Notes: generated from the letters alone by a model not told the origin. A stretch of DNA of 64,000 nucleotides from Sphingomonas sp. Leaf230 (GCF_001421745.1 NZ_LMKW01000015.1:1-64000), one strand, 5' to 3'; positions 1-7,450 are shown, counted from the first letter of the stretch. Translations and numbers: made by a program.

Positions 1-1
1 C

Positions 2-73
2 TCGGCCGCACTGGCCAAGGACGCCGCGACCATGAAGGTCGCGATTGTACGATGCATCGATGATGACTCCTGA
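2..73 (+). CDS. possible 3' end of an upstream gene (partial)
   Basis: The second forward frame is open from the left edge to a TGA at 71-73 and reads as a plausible protein tail (SAALAKDAATMKVAIV then RCIDDDS). It is only 23 codons and matches nothing I recognise. Chance openness over this length is common, so this is offered only as a possible partial gene running in from outside the window. Confidence 0.2.
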   Translation, partial: SAALAKDAATMKVAIVRCIDDDS

Positions 74-122
74 CGAACCTAGTTCGCCCCGCGCGGCAGT
101 AGCCGGCGGGGTTAGCGGGTCG

Positions 123-473
123 TCAGGCTTGCGGGGGCCTCAGAGCGGGATCAGCCGTGGACAGCGGCAGCATCGATCGGCCCGCGCCCACGGGGGCAAG
201 GCGAAGATCCCCCGTCAGGTTCATGCTGACGATCTTGACCGGCGCTGCGACATGATCGCCGTGGCACCCGCCGTGATGGTGCGGGTAGCCCTTGTCGCCG
301 TCTGCCGGCACCTGATCGGTGTCACCGGGGCTATGGCCTTCGGCAATTTGTTCGCCGGACGTCAGATGTACGCTGATGCTGGCATCCGGCCGTTCCAGTG
401 CGTGCGCCGTCGCCGTCGCCCCAAGGGAGAAGACGAGTGTCAGGCAGGCAAGGATGGTCAACAGGCGTCGCAC
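123..473 (-). CDS. exported His-rich protein, probably metal-related
   Basis: The protein (116 aa from a GTG at 473) opens with two Arg and a hydrophobic stretch (LLTILACLTLVFSLGATATA) followed by AHA, a convincing Sec signal peptide. The mature part carries a His/Cys cluster (HHHGGCHGDH) that could bind Cu, Zn or Co. I chose the GTG because GGAG lies 6 nt upstream and because it puts the signal peptide at the N-terminus; an ATG further upstream at 530 would add an unlikely tail. Small secreted proteins of this kind sit beside RND-type metal efflux genes in sphingomonads, and the other end of this window is also a metal-resistance cluster. Product name is inference; I do not recognise the family. 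Confidence 0.6.
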   Translation of the reverse strand: MRRLLTILACLTLVFSLGATATAHALERPDASISVHLTSGEQIAEGHSPGDTDQVPADGDKGYPHHHGGCHGDHVAAPVKIVSMNLTGDLRLAPVGAGRSMLPLSTADPALRPPQA

Positions 474-618
474 GGATTGCTCCGTAGCAGTAACTCTGCT
501 GATGCGATAGCCCGTCCATGGTAGGAACAATTAAACGATCAACCCCCGGCAATTTGCGGGTATTTGTTATATTGTCTCTCAAAGAAAGTAGAACTCTTCT
601 GTCATCGAAGGAGCGCTG

Positions 619-735
619 GTGAGACGCATCCTGCTCCTTACCATGATCATTGGAGCCATTTGCATGACCGCGAGTACTTTGACGCACACTGTTGTAATCA
701 TGATCGGTGTGGTTTCCCCCCTGCCCCGCCGGTAG
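619..735 (+). CDS. small hydrophobic peptide ORF (38 aa)
   Basis: A GTG at 619 has GAAGGAGC 6 nt upstream and opens a 38-codon frame ending at TAG 733-735. The product starts MRR, then runs through two hydrophobic stretches (ILLLTMIIGAICM and VVIMIGVV) and ends PLPRR. It is directly followed by a GC-rich stem and T-rich tract (about 741-772) that resembles an intrinsic terminator. A membrane micropeptide is the simplest reading. Size and hydrophobicity resemble type I toxin peptides, but I cannot identify an antisense RNA, so no function is claimed. It is alone between the metal-related gene on the other strand and the antitoxin/zeta operon. Confidence 0.4.
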   Translation: MRRILLLTMIIGAICMTASTLTHTVVIMIGVVSPLPRR

Positions 736-740
736 AATAC

Positions 741-776
741 GCTCCGCTGCCCCTCCGCAGCGGGGCGTTTCCATTT
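741..776 (+). terminator. candidate intrinsic terminator after the small ORF
   Basis: GCTCCGCTGCCCC, CTCC and GCAGCGGGGC form a strong GC-rich stem followed by GTTTCC. The poly-T is short, so termination strength is uncertain. It follows the stop of the 38-codon ORF by a few bases. Confidence 0.4.
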
Positions 777-877
777 CTGATACAACGTGTTCGCAGCGTC
801 ATCGCTGATGACTAAAAACGTCTATATGCTACTCAATTAGGCGCCCGAGTGTTATAGCGGAACGGAAAGGAAGGCCC

Positions 878-1120
878 GTGAGCAAGACCAGCCTCAACCA
901 GATCATCGAGGGTATCGATAGGAACCTTTCGTTCCTGCATAAGGAGCGTTGGGCGCTTCGCTACGCGGATCTTCTCGACACTATTCAGGCCACCACTGGC
1001 GACGAACAGGCTCGCGCCAAGCAGGCGTTGCGCGAGCACAACGCGATCCGAAATCAGCCGGAGACTAGCCGGGGCCCTTTAGTGGAGCAGGCGCGCGCGA
1101 ATTACACGGCTCACGCATAA
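878..1120 (+). CDS. putative antitoxin of the zeta-toxin pair
   Basis: This 80-aa, mainly helical and charged protein starts at GTG 878 behind GGAAAGGAAG and stops two bases before the zeta-toxin gene, so the two are almost certainly co-transcribed. It has no motif I can name. Position, size and coupling make it the likely antitoxin (epsilon-like in role; sequence similarity to epsilon itself is not evident). Loss of the plasmid would remove the labile antitoxin and free the toxin, giving post-segregational killing. A half-match to the CATAGAC dyad (810-828) lies about 50 bp upstream and could be its operator. Confidence 0.6.
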   Translation: MSKTSLNQIIEGIDRNLSFLHKERWALRYADLLDTIQATTGDEQARAKQALREHNAIRNQPETSRGPLVEQARANYTAHA

Positions 1121-1122
1121 GC

Positions 1123-2442
1123 ATGGCTGACGATCAAAAGCCGCTTGGAGACTCCGAGCGTGAGGCGCATTCGCGTCTGATTGCTGACCTCGCCATGGAA
1201 GACGCCCCGGCTGTAGCACAGCCAAAAGTGGTCTTGACCGCCGGGCAGCCCGGTTCCGGCAAGAGCATGATCGTTAACCGTGTGTCGGTGCAATTCCAGG
1301 GTATTAAAGAGCCGGCGATCGTCGTTGATCCCGATGCCATCCGCCCGACCCTGCCATACATGCGTGAACGGATCGCCAGCGGCGACTTGAATATCCCCGG
1401 CGCAGCTTTTCAGGATGCGGGGACCATCGGTGCGCGGGTTGTCGAGATGGCCGCTGAGGGGCGGCGAAACATCATCTACGACGGTACGCTCTCCAACGTG
1501 AAGTATGCTCGAATGAGCATCGAAAATCTCAAGGAGCAGGGTTACCGCGTCGAAATTCACGGCATGGCTGTGTCCCCTGATTTAAGCCACGCCAGCACGT
1601 ATGAGCGGCGCGAAATACAGATCAAGAGTTCCGCGACGGGTTTCGGTCGTGGCGTAGGCGACGATTTCCACGATCAGGCCGTCTCTGGCTTGGTTTCGAC
1701 AATCGGGACTTTGCAGGCGGAGGGCATTGTTGATGCGATCGTTCTTTATGATCGGCAAGGCAATGTCGTTGGCAGCACCCGCTTGGAAGCCGGTCAATGG
1801 GTGCCGGATGAGCAGATGGCAGAGACGTTGAAGAACGCCCACCAGAACCCTAACGCTCGCACGCTTCGCGATACCGCTGCAAGTTGGGATACCGCCTCTA
1901 ACTTGATGAAGGATCGAGGTGCTGATCCGCAGGAGCAGCAGAAGGTTGATAACTTCCGTGACGCGGCGGTAAAGCGCAGTCCTTCCCCGGCGGAAAGCGC
2001 AGCCGAGTTCGAGCGTGCATGTTCCGAGGAGGGCAAGCGGATTGTCACCCGCGCGACCCGTCTTGATGAGCGGCTAGTGGATAAGTGGACTGCGCTGAAC
2101 AAGGCGCACGGAGAGATTATAGCCGCGAAGCCCAGCGGGCCGACATGGATGCCGGGACATGCTGCCAAGGAAGCGGACTGGCGCAGCCAGTGGGATGCGA
2201 GCGCCAAAGCGATATCCGATAATGTGGCCCGGCGGGATCGCATCGCTCCCTACACCCAGGCCCCTATCCCCGGCTATCCGAGCAAGGTGGAAGAAGCGGC
2301 GGTAACGAAGGTTCAGCGTCGCGACCCGCAGTTGGCAAAAGAGGGCATGGCCTTCCGCGCGACAGAGCGGCAGCAGAGGGCGCAGGCGATGGCCGAATCG
2401 CGGACACAACAGCAGAGCAATAACCAAAAACTCGGACGCTAA
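1123..2442 (+). CDS. zeta-toxin family kinase with C-terminal extension
   Basis: Residues about 33-230 have the zeta/PezT fold signature: a P-loop GQPGSGKS at 41-48, the VVDPDAIRP segment around 67-74 with the usual catalytic Asp, and the DGTLSN segment of the substrate pocket. Members of this family phosphorylate UDP-N-acetylglucosamine or related sugars and block cell-wall synthesis. At 439 aa it is longer than classical zeta (about 290 aa); the last 190 residues are charged and helical, with no recognised domain. Its TAA stop overlaps the first bases of an extended KorB operator (2441-2459). With the preceding gene it forms the plasmid's addiction module. Confidence 0.85.
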   Translation: MADDQKPLGDSEREAHSRLIADLAMEDAPAVAQPKVVLTAGQPGSGKSMIVNRVSVQFQGIKEPAIVVDPDAIRPTLPYMRERIASGDLNIPGAAFQDAGTIGARVVEMAAEGRRNIIYDGTLSNVKYARMSIENLKEQGYRVEIHGMAVSPDLSHASTYERREIQIKSSATGFGRGVGDDFHDQAVSGLVSTIGTLQAEGIVDAIVLYDRQGNVVGSTRLEAGQWVPDEQMAETLKNAHQNPNARTLRDTAASWDTASNLMKDRGADPQEQQKVDNFRDAAVKRSPSPAESAAEFERACSEEGKRIVTRATRLDERLVDKWTALNKAHGEIIAAKPSGPTWMPGHAAKEADWRSQWDASAKAISDNVARRDRIAPYTQAPIPGYPSKVEEAAVTKVQRRDPQLAKEGMAFRATERQQRAQAMAESRTQQQSNNQKLGR

Positions 2443-2459
2443 TTTTAGCCGCTAAAATT
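2441..2459. promoter_or_regulatory. KorB operator OB, copy 1
   Basis: AATTTTAGCCGCTAAAATT is a perfect 9-1-9 palindrome containing the RK2 KorB operator TTTAGCSGCTAAA. It overlaps the zeta-toxin stop codon and has no obvious start codon nearby, so it may act in partition or distance repression rather than at a promoter. Confidence 0.85.
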
Positions 2460-2544
2460 TCTGGCCAAAATATCGGGGTATCACACACCCATCCCCATAT
2501 TAATTCGGATCGACTTAATAAGAGTGGCGGCGAGGCTAACGCAA

Positions 2545-2577
2545 AAATGGGCCGCACCTTTCAGTGACGGCCCATTT
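2545..2577. terminator. bidirectional terminator-like hairpin
   Basis: AAATGGGCCG and CGGCCCATTT are perfect 10-bp inverted arms separated by 13 nt. With A residues before and T residues after, the hairpin could end transcription of the zeta operon on the plus strand and, after the tRNA, on the minus strand. Confidence 0.6.
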
Positions 2578-2592
2578 AAGGTGCATCGCACA

Positions 2593-2665
2593 AATACCCG
2601 ACGGGACTCGAACCCGTGACACCCGGTTTTGGAGACCGGTGCTCTACCAACTGAGCTACAGGCCC
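2593..2665 (-). tRNA. tRNA-Trp (CCA anticodon), possibly degenerate
   Basis: The minus strand folds as a 73-nt cloverleaf: D arm GCTCAGTTGGTAGAGC, anticodon stem CCGGT/ACCGG with loop CTCCAAA (anticodon CCA, Trp), and T arm ACGGG-TTCGAGT-CCCGT. The acceptor stem is weak: GGGCCTG against CGGGTAT gives one G-A mismatch and three G-U pairs, and no CCA is encoded after it. It may be a functional extra tRNA, a decaying copy, or a tRNA remnant left by an integration event. Plasmid-borne tRNA-Trp is not part of the IncP backbone. Confidence 0.8.
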
Positions 2666-2720
2666 ACAACATTTTTAAGATGGGGTTGTAACGGTCGATT
2701 ACAAGGGCGGTTAGGGGAGT

Positions 2721-3095
2721 CTAAAGGCAAAATATTGTTTTAGTCCAAGCATCTTCATATGAATACGGCCCATGTACAGACCCAAAGCATCCGCGGGACG
2801 GAACCTGCCGATTTAGTTCGCCTAAGATCCAGTTGACATATATGCGCTTATAACCATCCTCGATATCTATATGCTTAATAATACCAAGCGCTCTAATTTC
2901 GATATTAGATGAACCTTGACCAAGCATCTTTTTGACAGCAATTCTGTCTCCGATCGCCATTTGATCTCGTAATGCGTTTTGGCCCTCGTCTTGTGCCGGC
3001 GTATACCCCAAGTACCAGTATCCTCCGGCAAGAAAACTAGGCAACATATCATGTTTGCCTTCCCACATTGCGCCGACTAACCAATACTGAGGCAT
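2721..3095 (-). CDS. EVE/PUA-like domain protein
   Basis: The 124-aa protein has the pattern of EVE-like (PUA superfamily) domains: MPQYWLVGAMWEG at the start, GYWYLGY, then GDRIAVKKMLGQG and the strand pair IRALGIIKHI/YVNWIL. Such domains bind modified DNA or RNA bases and occur alone or fused to McrB-type nucleases; here it stands alone, with no nuclease beside it. Base composition is clearly more AT-rich than the trb genes, which suggests separate acquisition. A GGGAGTAG Shine-Dalgarno precedes the ATG. A role in sensing modified DNA during entry is conceivable but unsupported. Confidence 0.65.
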   Translation of the reverse strand: MPQYWLVGAMWEGKHDMLPSFLAGGYWYLGYTPAQDEGQNALRDQMAIGDRIAVKKMLGQGSSNIEIRALGIIKHIDIEDGYKRIYVNWILGELNRQVPSRGCFGSVHGPYSYEDAWTKTIFCL

Positions 3096-3203
3096 ATATG
3101 CTACTCCCGTGGTAACTGAAACTTCCTACCCTTCTTCTTAAACCTTTCGGTCATGTCGACCATTCCTTTTTTGGCGTAGACGGTAGTGGTCCTGCCGCCA
3201 CTC

Positions 3204-3641
3204 CTAAGGGTCCGCACGCCTCGACGGTACATAGCCGTAGCGCACGACAGATCGGGCGACCCATGAATATGAGGCGCAATGCACGCCATCTTTTCGTGCT
3301 CGCGCCCACGAGAGATCAATAACCTGATCGCCCCAGCGTTTAGCCACCCAGCCGATCGTCGCCGCAGCATCACGGTTATACGGTAGCAGCCAGACCACAC
3401 GGCCAGCTTTCAAACGTTCTCTTATGGCGTACAGGTTTGTCGCGAGATCCGGGTTTTCCGCGTCATTTCCACCGGCCGAGATCACCGCAGCGGCATATGC
3501 GATCGTCGGGGTGCGTTTTAGAATAGCCGTTGAGCTAAGCCCATTTTCCGTGATGAACGCGCAACGTTCGCCAACGATAGTCCGAACCTCAGCAGCCGTT
3601 GCGACCGCATGACTATCGCCGAGAATGAGGCACGCGATCAT
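3204..3641 (-). CDS. small SGNH/GDSL-type hydrolase-like protein
   Basis: The protein (145 aa) carries the order of SGNH blocks: GDSHA near residue 8 (nucleophile Ser), SAGGND near 55 (block III Gly-Asn), and DGVHCASY near 122 (block V Asp-x-x-His). That fits a minimal esterase or acetyl-hydrolase; a substrate cannot be read from sequence, though a peptidoglycan or exopolysaccharide acyl group would suit a gene at the end of a mating-pair operon that also encodes a lytic transglycosylase. No signal peptide is clear. Its ATG overlaps the stop of the preceding gene, so it is translationally coupled. No such gene exists at this place in RK2 as I know it. Confidence 0.6.
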   Translation of the reverse strand: MIACLILGDSHAVATAAEVRTIVGERCAFITENGLSSTAILKRTPTIAYAAAVISAGGNDAENPDLATNLYAIRERLKAGRVVWLLPYNRDAAATIGWVAKRWGDQVIDLSWARARKDGVHCASYSWVARSVVRYGYVPSRRADP

Positions 3642-3955
3642 TAACCGAAACGAGCTTCAATATCGGCCGCTAGTGTATCTCGCGCGGCAATCTCGCCGGC
3701 CGCAGCATCAAAGTCGATCGCGAAGTATTCGCCATCCGCCGGCTTTAGCCGGGCCGCCAGGTATCCCCGGAGGATCGGTTGGGCCGCCGCTGTTTCTGCC
3801 CAACGCGCCAGCGCTGGCGTGTCGGCAAATCCCCCTATGGACAGCATTTCCGAAATTGCCCGGCTACGATCCACGGCATTGAGCACGATCGGGACCGACG
3901 CCGGGCAAGCAGGATCTACCCGCCTTCCCGTGCCGATCCCGTCCGGATCGATCAT
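3641..3955 (-). CDS. hypothetical protein in trb operon
   Basis: The 104-aa product is acidic with an Ala-rich helical middle (around IGGFADTPALARWAETAAAQP) and has no signal peptide or membrane segment. I do not recognise it. It overlaps trbN by four bases (ATGA) and is overlapped by the SGNH gene, so all three are translated in series. It stands where RK2 has trbO/trbP but does not resemble either. Confidence 0.6.
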   Translation of the reverse strand: MIDPDGIGTGRRVDPACPASVPIVLNAVDRSRAISEMLSIGGFADTPALARWAETAAAQPILRGYLAARLKPADGEYFAIDFDAAAGEIAARDTLAADIEARFG

Positions 3956-4629
3956 TGTTCGGCCGAGATCGAGCGCGTGACATAGCCGGGAGCCTGATAG
4001 GCAACCCTGATAGGCGCAGCGTATTCGAGAGGGCGTGCAGGCGTCGCGGGAGCCCGTAGGATACGCCGTGTCGGCTTCGCGGTTATCCGGACAGGCGACG
4101 CGGCCGGCGACAGGCTGGCGGTTCTCAGCGGTGCTTTAGCAGCCGGCGCAGCTGCTACCGCCGCGATCGTTTGCGGCGTTGCCACCGTCAGGGTGTCATA
4201 GGTGTGGAACCGAGCCGCCAGCCAGTTTCCCCATTGGCGTGCTCCAATCATGATAGCGGCACGGTAAGGCGCATTGTGGCGCGGCGTCCGCGAATGGTAG
4301 TTCGCAACCCGCGTCCAGATATCACCGCGATCATTCTTGATGTGTCCGCGCAGTCGCCATGCGGCCAGATCGAAGGAGAAGCAGCCCGCTTTCGCTACGT
4401 CGCCCGTGCCGATGCCGTAGCGCGCGAGCGTCCGAATATAGGCCGTGTTGAACTGCATCGCGCCGATATCGTAGGTCGCATTCGTATTGCGGACCCACTG
4501 CCCCGGCCGGCCGCCTTCCCGTTGCGCGACCGCAAGGATGATATTGGCAGGGACGGCATATTTCGCCGCGGCAGCAACAGAGCACACAACTCGTTCGCGG
4601 ATAGCGGGAGGAATATCAGCCGGCATCAT
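3952..4629 (-). CDS. trbN: TrbN-like lytic transglycosylase
   Basis: The first 150 residues are an SLT-type lytic transglycosylase domain: AVAQREGG holds the catalytic Glu, followed by YDIGAMQFN and RVANYHSRTP of the substrate groove. The enzyme would open peptidoglycan for assembly of the mating pore, the role of TrbN/VirB1. The C-terminal 75 residues are Ala/Pro/Arg-rich and disordered. No N-terminal signal peptide is seen, so export must use another route or an internal segment. The start (ATG ATG at 4629) overlaps the end of trbL by 14 bases. Confidence 0.85.
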   Translation of the reverse strand: MMPADIPPAIRERVVCSVAAAAKYAVPANIILAVAQREGGRPGQWVRNTNATYDIGAMQFNTAYIRTLARYGIGTGDVAKAGCFSFDLAAWRLRGHIKNDRGDIWTRVANYHSRTPRHNAPYRAAIMIGARQWGNWLAARFHTYDTLTVATPQTIAAVAAAPAAKAPLRTASLSPAASPVRITAKPTRRILRAPATPARPLEYAAPIRVAYQAPGYVTRSISAEQ

Positions 4630-6484
4630 GAGCGCGTCCCCGGTTCACAAAATCATCGACTTCGCCCGCAGCGGATGACGGGTTATCCCGACGCGAGCTA
4701 CCGGAGATTGCATCCCCGCCAAATCCACCTGGATCAGCGCCGATAGCTTCGCTTGGACCGCCATCGCCATCGAGCGCGCCGCCATCCGAACCACCGGCCG
4801 GCGCAGAGCCAGAATTTGCGCTATTAGAGGGGCCGCTGGCGCTAGCCAGCGGTTCAGGGTTTGACTGCGCGGCTTCCGTTGGTGCCGCACCGGGCGACGC
4901 TGGAGGATTAGCGGCAGCGCTCGCGGCTTGAATCCGTGACGACAGTTTGCCCATTGCCGAGCGATCAACCCGGCCCTGCAATGCTTCGCCAACCATTCCG
5001 GCCGCGTTCTTGCCAAGGATCTTTGCAGCGCCCCAAGCCGCGCTACCACCAGCAGCCGCGCCCGCCGCGCCCGCAGCAGCACCAGAAGCGGAGCCACCAG
5101 CGCCAGCGCCGCCGGCTTCGCTGCCGCCGCCTTCACCGCCGCCGGGTTCGTTGCGCGCGGCATCCGCCGCGTTTGCGCCGCCGCCGCCGCCGGCTCCACC
5201 ACCGCCGGCTCCACCACCGCCGGCACTGGAACCACCAGCCGCCGAGGCGGACTGACTACCGGTATCGGAAGCAGCCTCGCCGCCCGTCGCGGCCGAACCG
5301 TTATCGTTCGATGACATGGGAGAGGATGACGACGAAGATGACGTAGAACCCATCGCCGCTTCCATCGGTGAACCGCCACCGCCCGGTGAACCGCCGCCAT
5401 CAGACGGAGCCGCTGCATCAGTCGCAGAGGTCAAAGCTGACCCCGCTCCGGTGTCGGCCATATCAGCCTGTGCTGACTTGTAAGCCGCGGCAATAGCTTG
5501 CCCGCCACCTACGGCATTCGCCGCGCCCGCAGCCATAGCAGCGCCACCCGTCGCCGCCGCCGCCGCCGCCATGCTAGCAGCGCCCATAGCGGCGCCAGCA
5601 CCAAAGCTGCCGGCGCTACCGATCGCGCCAATGCTGCCACCCGTAATGACGCCAGCAACCATCGCCGGAATCTTGTTCACGAGCGCCAGCAGAACCACGC
5701 AAAACACTAGCATCGTACCAGTGTCTTGCAGGCTCAGCGAATTGCCCGCCGTTTCGTAATACTGATCTAGGAATGTTTTGCCGACGCCGACGATAACAAC
5801 CATTGTTAGCAGTGATGCTCCAACGGCTAGAACAGTCTTGAAATAATTGATTGCCATGTCGGAGGTCCAGCGCGAACCACCGAAGCCAAGAAAGATTACG
5901 CCAGCGTAAGCGAGGATATATGCGGATGCGAGTAGCAGGAGCATATTCACGCCGACGAGAGCCAGTGTAACGAGAATACCGATCCCGCAGAGCATACCAA
6001 CTAGACTATCCATCGGATGCCACGCCGACGTATTTGCCAAAATCTTTTTATAGATATCGAAGCCTACGTCCACGATTCCAGACGGGGATAGATTGTTTGG
6101 TAAGCCAGAAGCCTCAGCCCCCATTTGCCTCATGCCATTGATGATAGCGAGGCCGATGGCCGGGCCGTTCAGCAGCAGCCACCAGTAGAAGCCGCAGAAT
6201 ATGGCAAATCGTATGAGTTCTGACGCAAACTCACCTAGATCGACCCGCTTCAACGCCATTTGTCCGAAGGTCCAAATCATGCTGATCGCGGCAAGGCTCC
6301 AAAACAGAACCGTTGCATGATGGGTAAAAACGTCGCCCCAACCGGATGCCTGCGCTTTGAACTTGTTAAGTACATTATCCAGCATTCCGTTCGACGGAGC
6401 GCTTTGGGCGAAGGCAGTACCCGCCGATAGGAACCATATCAGCAGGCTAGCCGAGATTGTGCGGGCGACGTTTCGCGACAGCAT
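4616..6484 (-). CDS. trbL: TrbL, polytopic inner-membrane T4SS protein
   Basis: A signal peptide (LLIWFLSAGTAFA) is followed by about six membrane segments up to residue 285, with the FCGFYWWLLLNG segment typical of TrbL/VirB6. The protein forms part of the inner-membrane channel of the P-type mating-pair apparatus. From about 290 to 590 the chain is low-complexity Gly/Ala/Ser with a run of nine Ser, probably exposed to the periplasm; its repetitive DNA creates long false frames on both strands. The total length of 622 aa is longer than RK2 TrbL. It starts 11 bases after trbK. Confidence 0.9.
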   Translation of the reverse strand: MLSRNVARTISASLLIWFLSAGTAFAQSAPSNGMLDNVLNKFKAQASGWGDVFTHHATVLFWSLAAISMIWTFGQMALKRVDLGEFASELIRFAIFCGFYWWLLLNGPAIGLAIINGMRQMGAEASGLPNNLSPSGIVDVGFDIYKKILANTSAWHPMDSLVGMLCGIGILVTLALVGVNMLLLLASAYILAYAGVIFLGFGGSRWTSDMAINYFKTVLAVGASLLTMVVIVGVGKTFLDQYYETAGNSLSLQDTGTMLVFCVVLLALVNKIPAMVAGVITGGSIGAIGSAGSFGAGAAMGAASMAAAAAATGGAAMAAGAANAVGGGQAIAAAYKSAQADMADTGAGSALTSATDAAAPSDGGGSPGGGGSPMEAAMGSTSSSSSSSPMSSNDNGSAATGGEAASDTGSQSASAAGGSSAGGGGAGGGGAGGGGGANAADAARNEPGGGEGGGSEAGGAGAGGSASGAAAGAAGAAAGGSAAWGAAKILGKNAAGMVGEALQGRVDRSAMGKLSSRIQAASAAANPPASPGAAPTEAAQSNPEPLASASGPSNSANSGSAPAGGSDGGALDGDGGPSEAIGADPGGFGGDAISGSSRRDNPSSAAGEVDDFVNRGRAHDAG

Positions 6485-6494
6485 AACAGAACCC

Positions 6495-6674
6495 TTATTG
6501 TTGGAAGTTGCTGCGTTCTTCGGGTGTTGTGTCGTGAACGCGATCAGCAGCCGATTTCGCCGCGGGTGTCGTGGTCTTCACCGGCTCCGGCTGGCGAGAC
6601 GGTATCAAGATGATCGCCGCTAAACCGCCGACAGCGGCAAGTGCGATGATAAAGTAAATTAGGTTCTTACTCAT
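6495..6674 (-). CDS. trbK: TrbK-like small membrane protein
   Basis: This 59-aa ORF lies exactly between trbJ and trbL, the place of trbK. It begins MSKNLIYFIIALAAVGGLA, one membrane segment, then a charged soluble tail ending EERSNFQQ. RK2 TrbK is an entry-exclusion lipoprotein; this one has no Cys and so no lipobox, which makes it an anchored rather than lipidated form. The symbol rests on position and topology. It would prevent redundant uptake of the same plasmid. Confidence 0.7.
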   Translation of the reverse strand: MSKNLIYFIIALAAVGGLAAIILIPSRQPEPVKTTTPAAKSAADRVHDTTPEERSNFQQ

Positions 6675-6685
6675 AACTATACCCT

Positions 6686-7450
6686 TTACTGCGTGTAGTT
6701 GCTTCTGGCCTCAGCGGTAGTCTTGTGAGCGTTGAGTCGTGCTTCATCTTCCGCGGCAACACGATCAAGCTGTAGCTGCTGATGGGCGGCGGAAGCCGCA
6801 TTTTGCGCCAGCAATAGACCACGAATTTGCTGTAGCTCGCCAGTGGACTTAGCTGCCAACTGGTTCGCGTAGCCGATAGCTTCCATTTGCCCCTTCGCAG
6901 TCTGTGCATTGGCTTGGATGCGGTCGAGTGTGCGGCTGTCAGTAGTTAACTGAGCTTGTTGGGCATCTAACCCGCGCAACGTCGCGTCATTAGCTGCCAT
7001 CGCTGTTGCAGTCTTAGCGCGCTGTGCGGCGACAAGAGCGGACCGCTCAGCAGGCGTGCAGCCACCGCCCCCATAGCACGGCGAACTTTTATAATAATTC
7101 GGATCTTTGAATTTATCAAGGTACTGACTGATGCCACCCGACTGTTGTTTCAGGGCATTAATCTGGTTCACCGACGACTGTAGGTTGTCGATCGTTTGTG
7201 TGGCGTTGTTCCAGATATAGGCCGCCGGGGCGGCCGTATTCTGAAGCATGTTCTGGTACTGTTGAAGCTGGGTTTGATATTGTTGAACTTGTTTGGCGAC
7301 AGCAGCCACACTTTGGATCGCCGTTGTCGTCGTCTGCTTGACCGCAGCCACGTCGACTACGGCAAGCTGCGCCGAAACCGGCGCGACCATCATCGGTGCA
7401 GCGATCAGGGCGGCGAGGCCGATTTTAGCGGCTAAAATTTTGGTACGCAT
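6686..7450 (-). CDS. trbJ: TrbJ, VirB5-like periplasmic pilus protein
   Basis: A signal peptide (MRTKILAAKIGLAALIAAP, cleaved near VSA-QL) leads a helical, Gln-rich protein with the coiled-coil segment AKQVQQYQTQLQQYQNMLQN, as in TrbJ and VirB5. The product is a minor pilus component or assembly factor. A single Cys pair frames SSPCYGGGGCTPAE. The ATG follows AGGAGG. Codons 4-9 (KILAAKI) are built from a perfect KorB operator (7422-7438), so the signal peptide sequence is also a regulatory or partition site. Confidence 0.9.
   Translation of the reverse strand: MRTKILAAKIGLAALIAAPMMVAPVSAQLAVVDVAAVKQTTTTAIQSVAAVAKQVQQYQTQLQQYQNMLQNTAAPAAYIWNNATQTIDNLQSSVNQINALKQQSGGISQYLDKFKDPNYYKSSPCYGGGGCTPAERSALVAAQRAKTATAMAANDATLRGLDAQQAQLTTDSRTLDRIQANAQTAKGQMEAIGYANQLAAKSTGELQQIRGLLLAQNAASAAHQQLQLDRVAAEDEARLNAHKTTAEARSNYTQ
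7422..7438. promoter_or_regulatory. KorB operator OB, copy 2 (inside trbJ)
   Basis: ATTTTAGCGGCTAAAAT, identical in core to the other copies, lies within codons 4-9 of trbJ, 12 bases into the gene. The palindrome reads ILAAKI in one frame of both strands, which suits a signal peptide. KorB bound here could block elongation or work in partition. Confidence 0.85.

Noticed and set aside
45..524. Plus-strand 159-codon frame over the His-rich exported protein gene
   Set aside because: The minus-strand reading gives a signal peptide and a His/Cys cluster; the plus-strand reading is Arg-rich noise.
3101..3400. 99-codon minus frame overlapping the SGNH gene and the gap after it
   Set aside because: The overlapping SGNH frame has three matching motif blocks. 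Only the last 20-30 codons (3101-3203) lie in free space, and they show no start signal good enough to call a gene.
4645..5418. Long open frames on both strands across the trbL 3' half
   Set aside because: They arise from Gly/Ala/Ser low-complexity codons (GCC/GGC-type triplets) of the TrbL tail; the translations are Arg/Pro-rich noise with no start signals.
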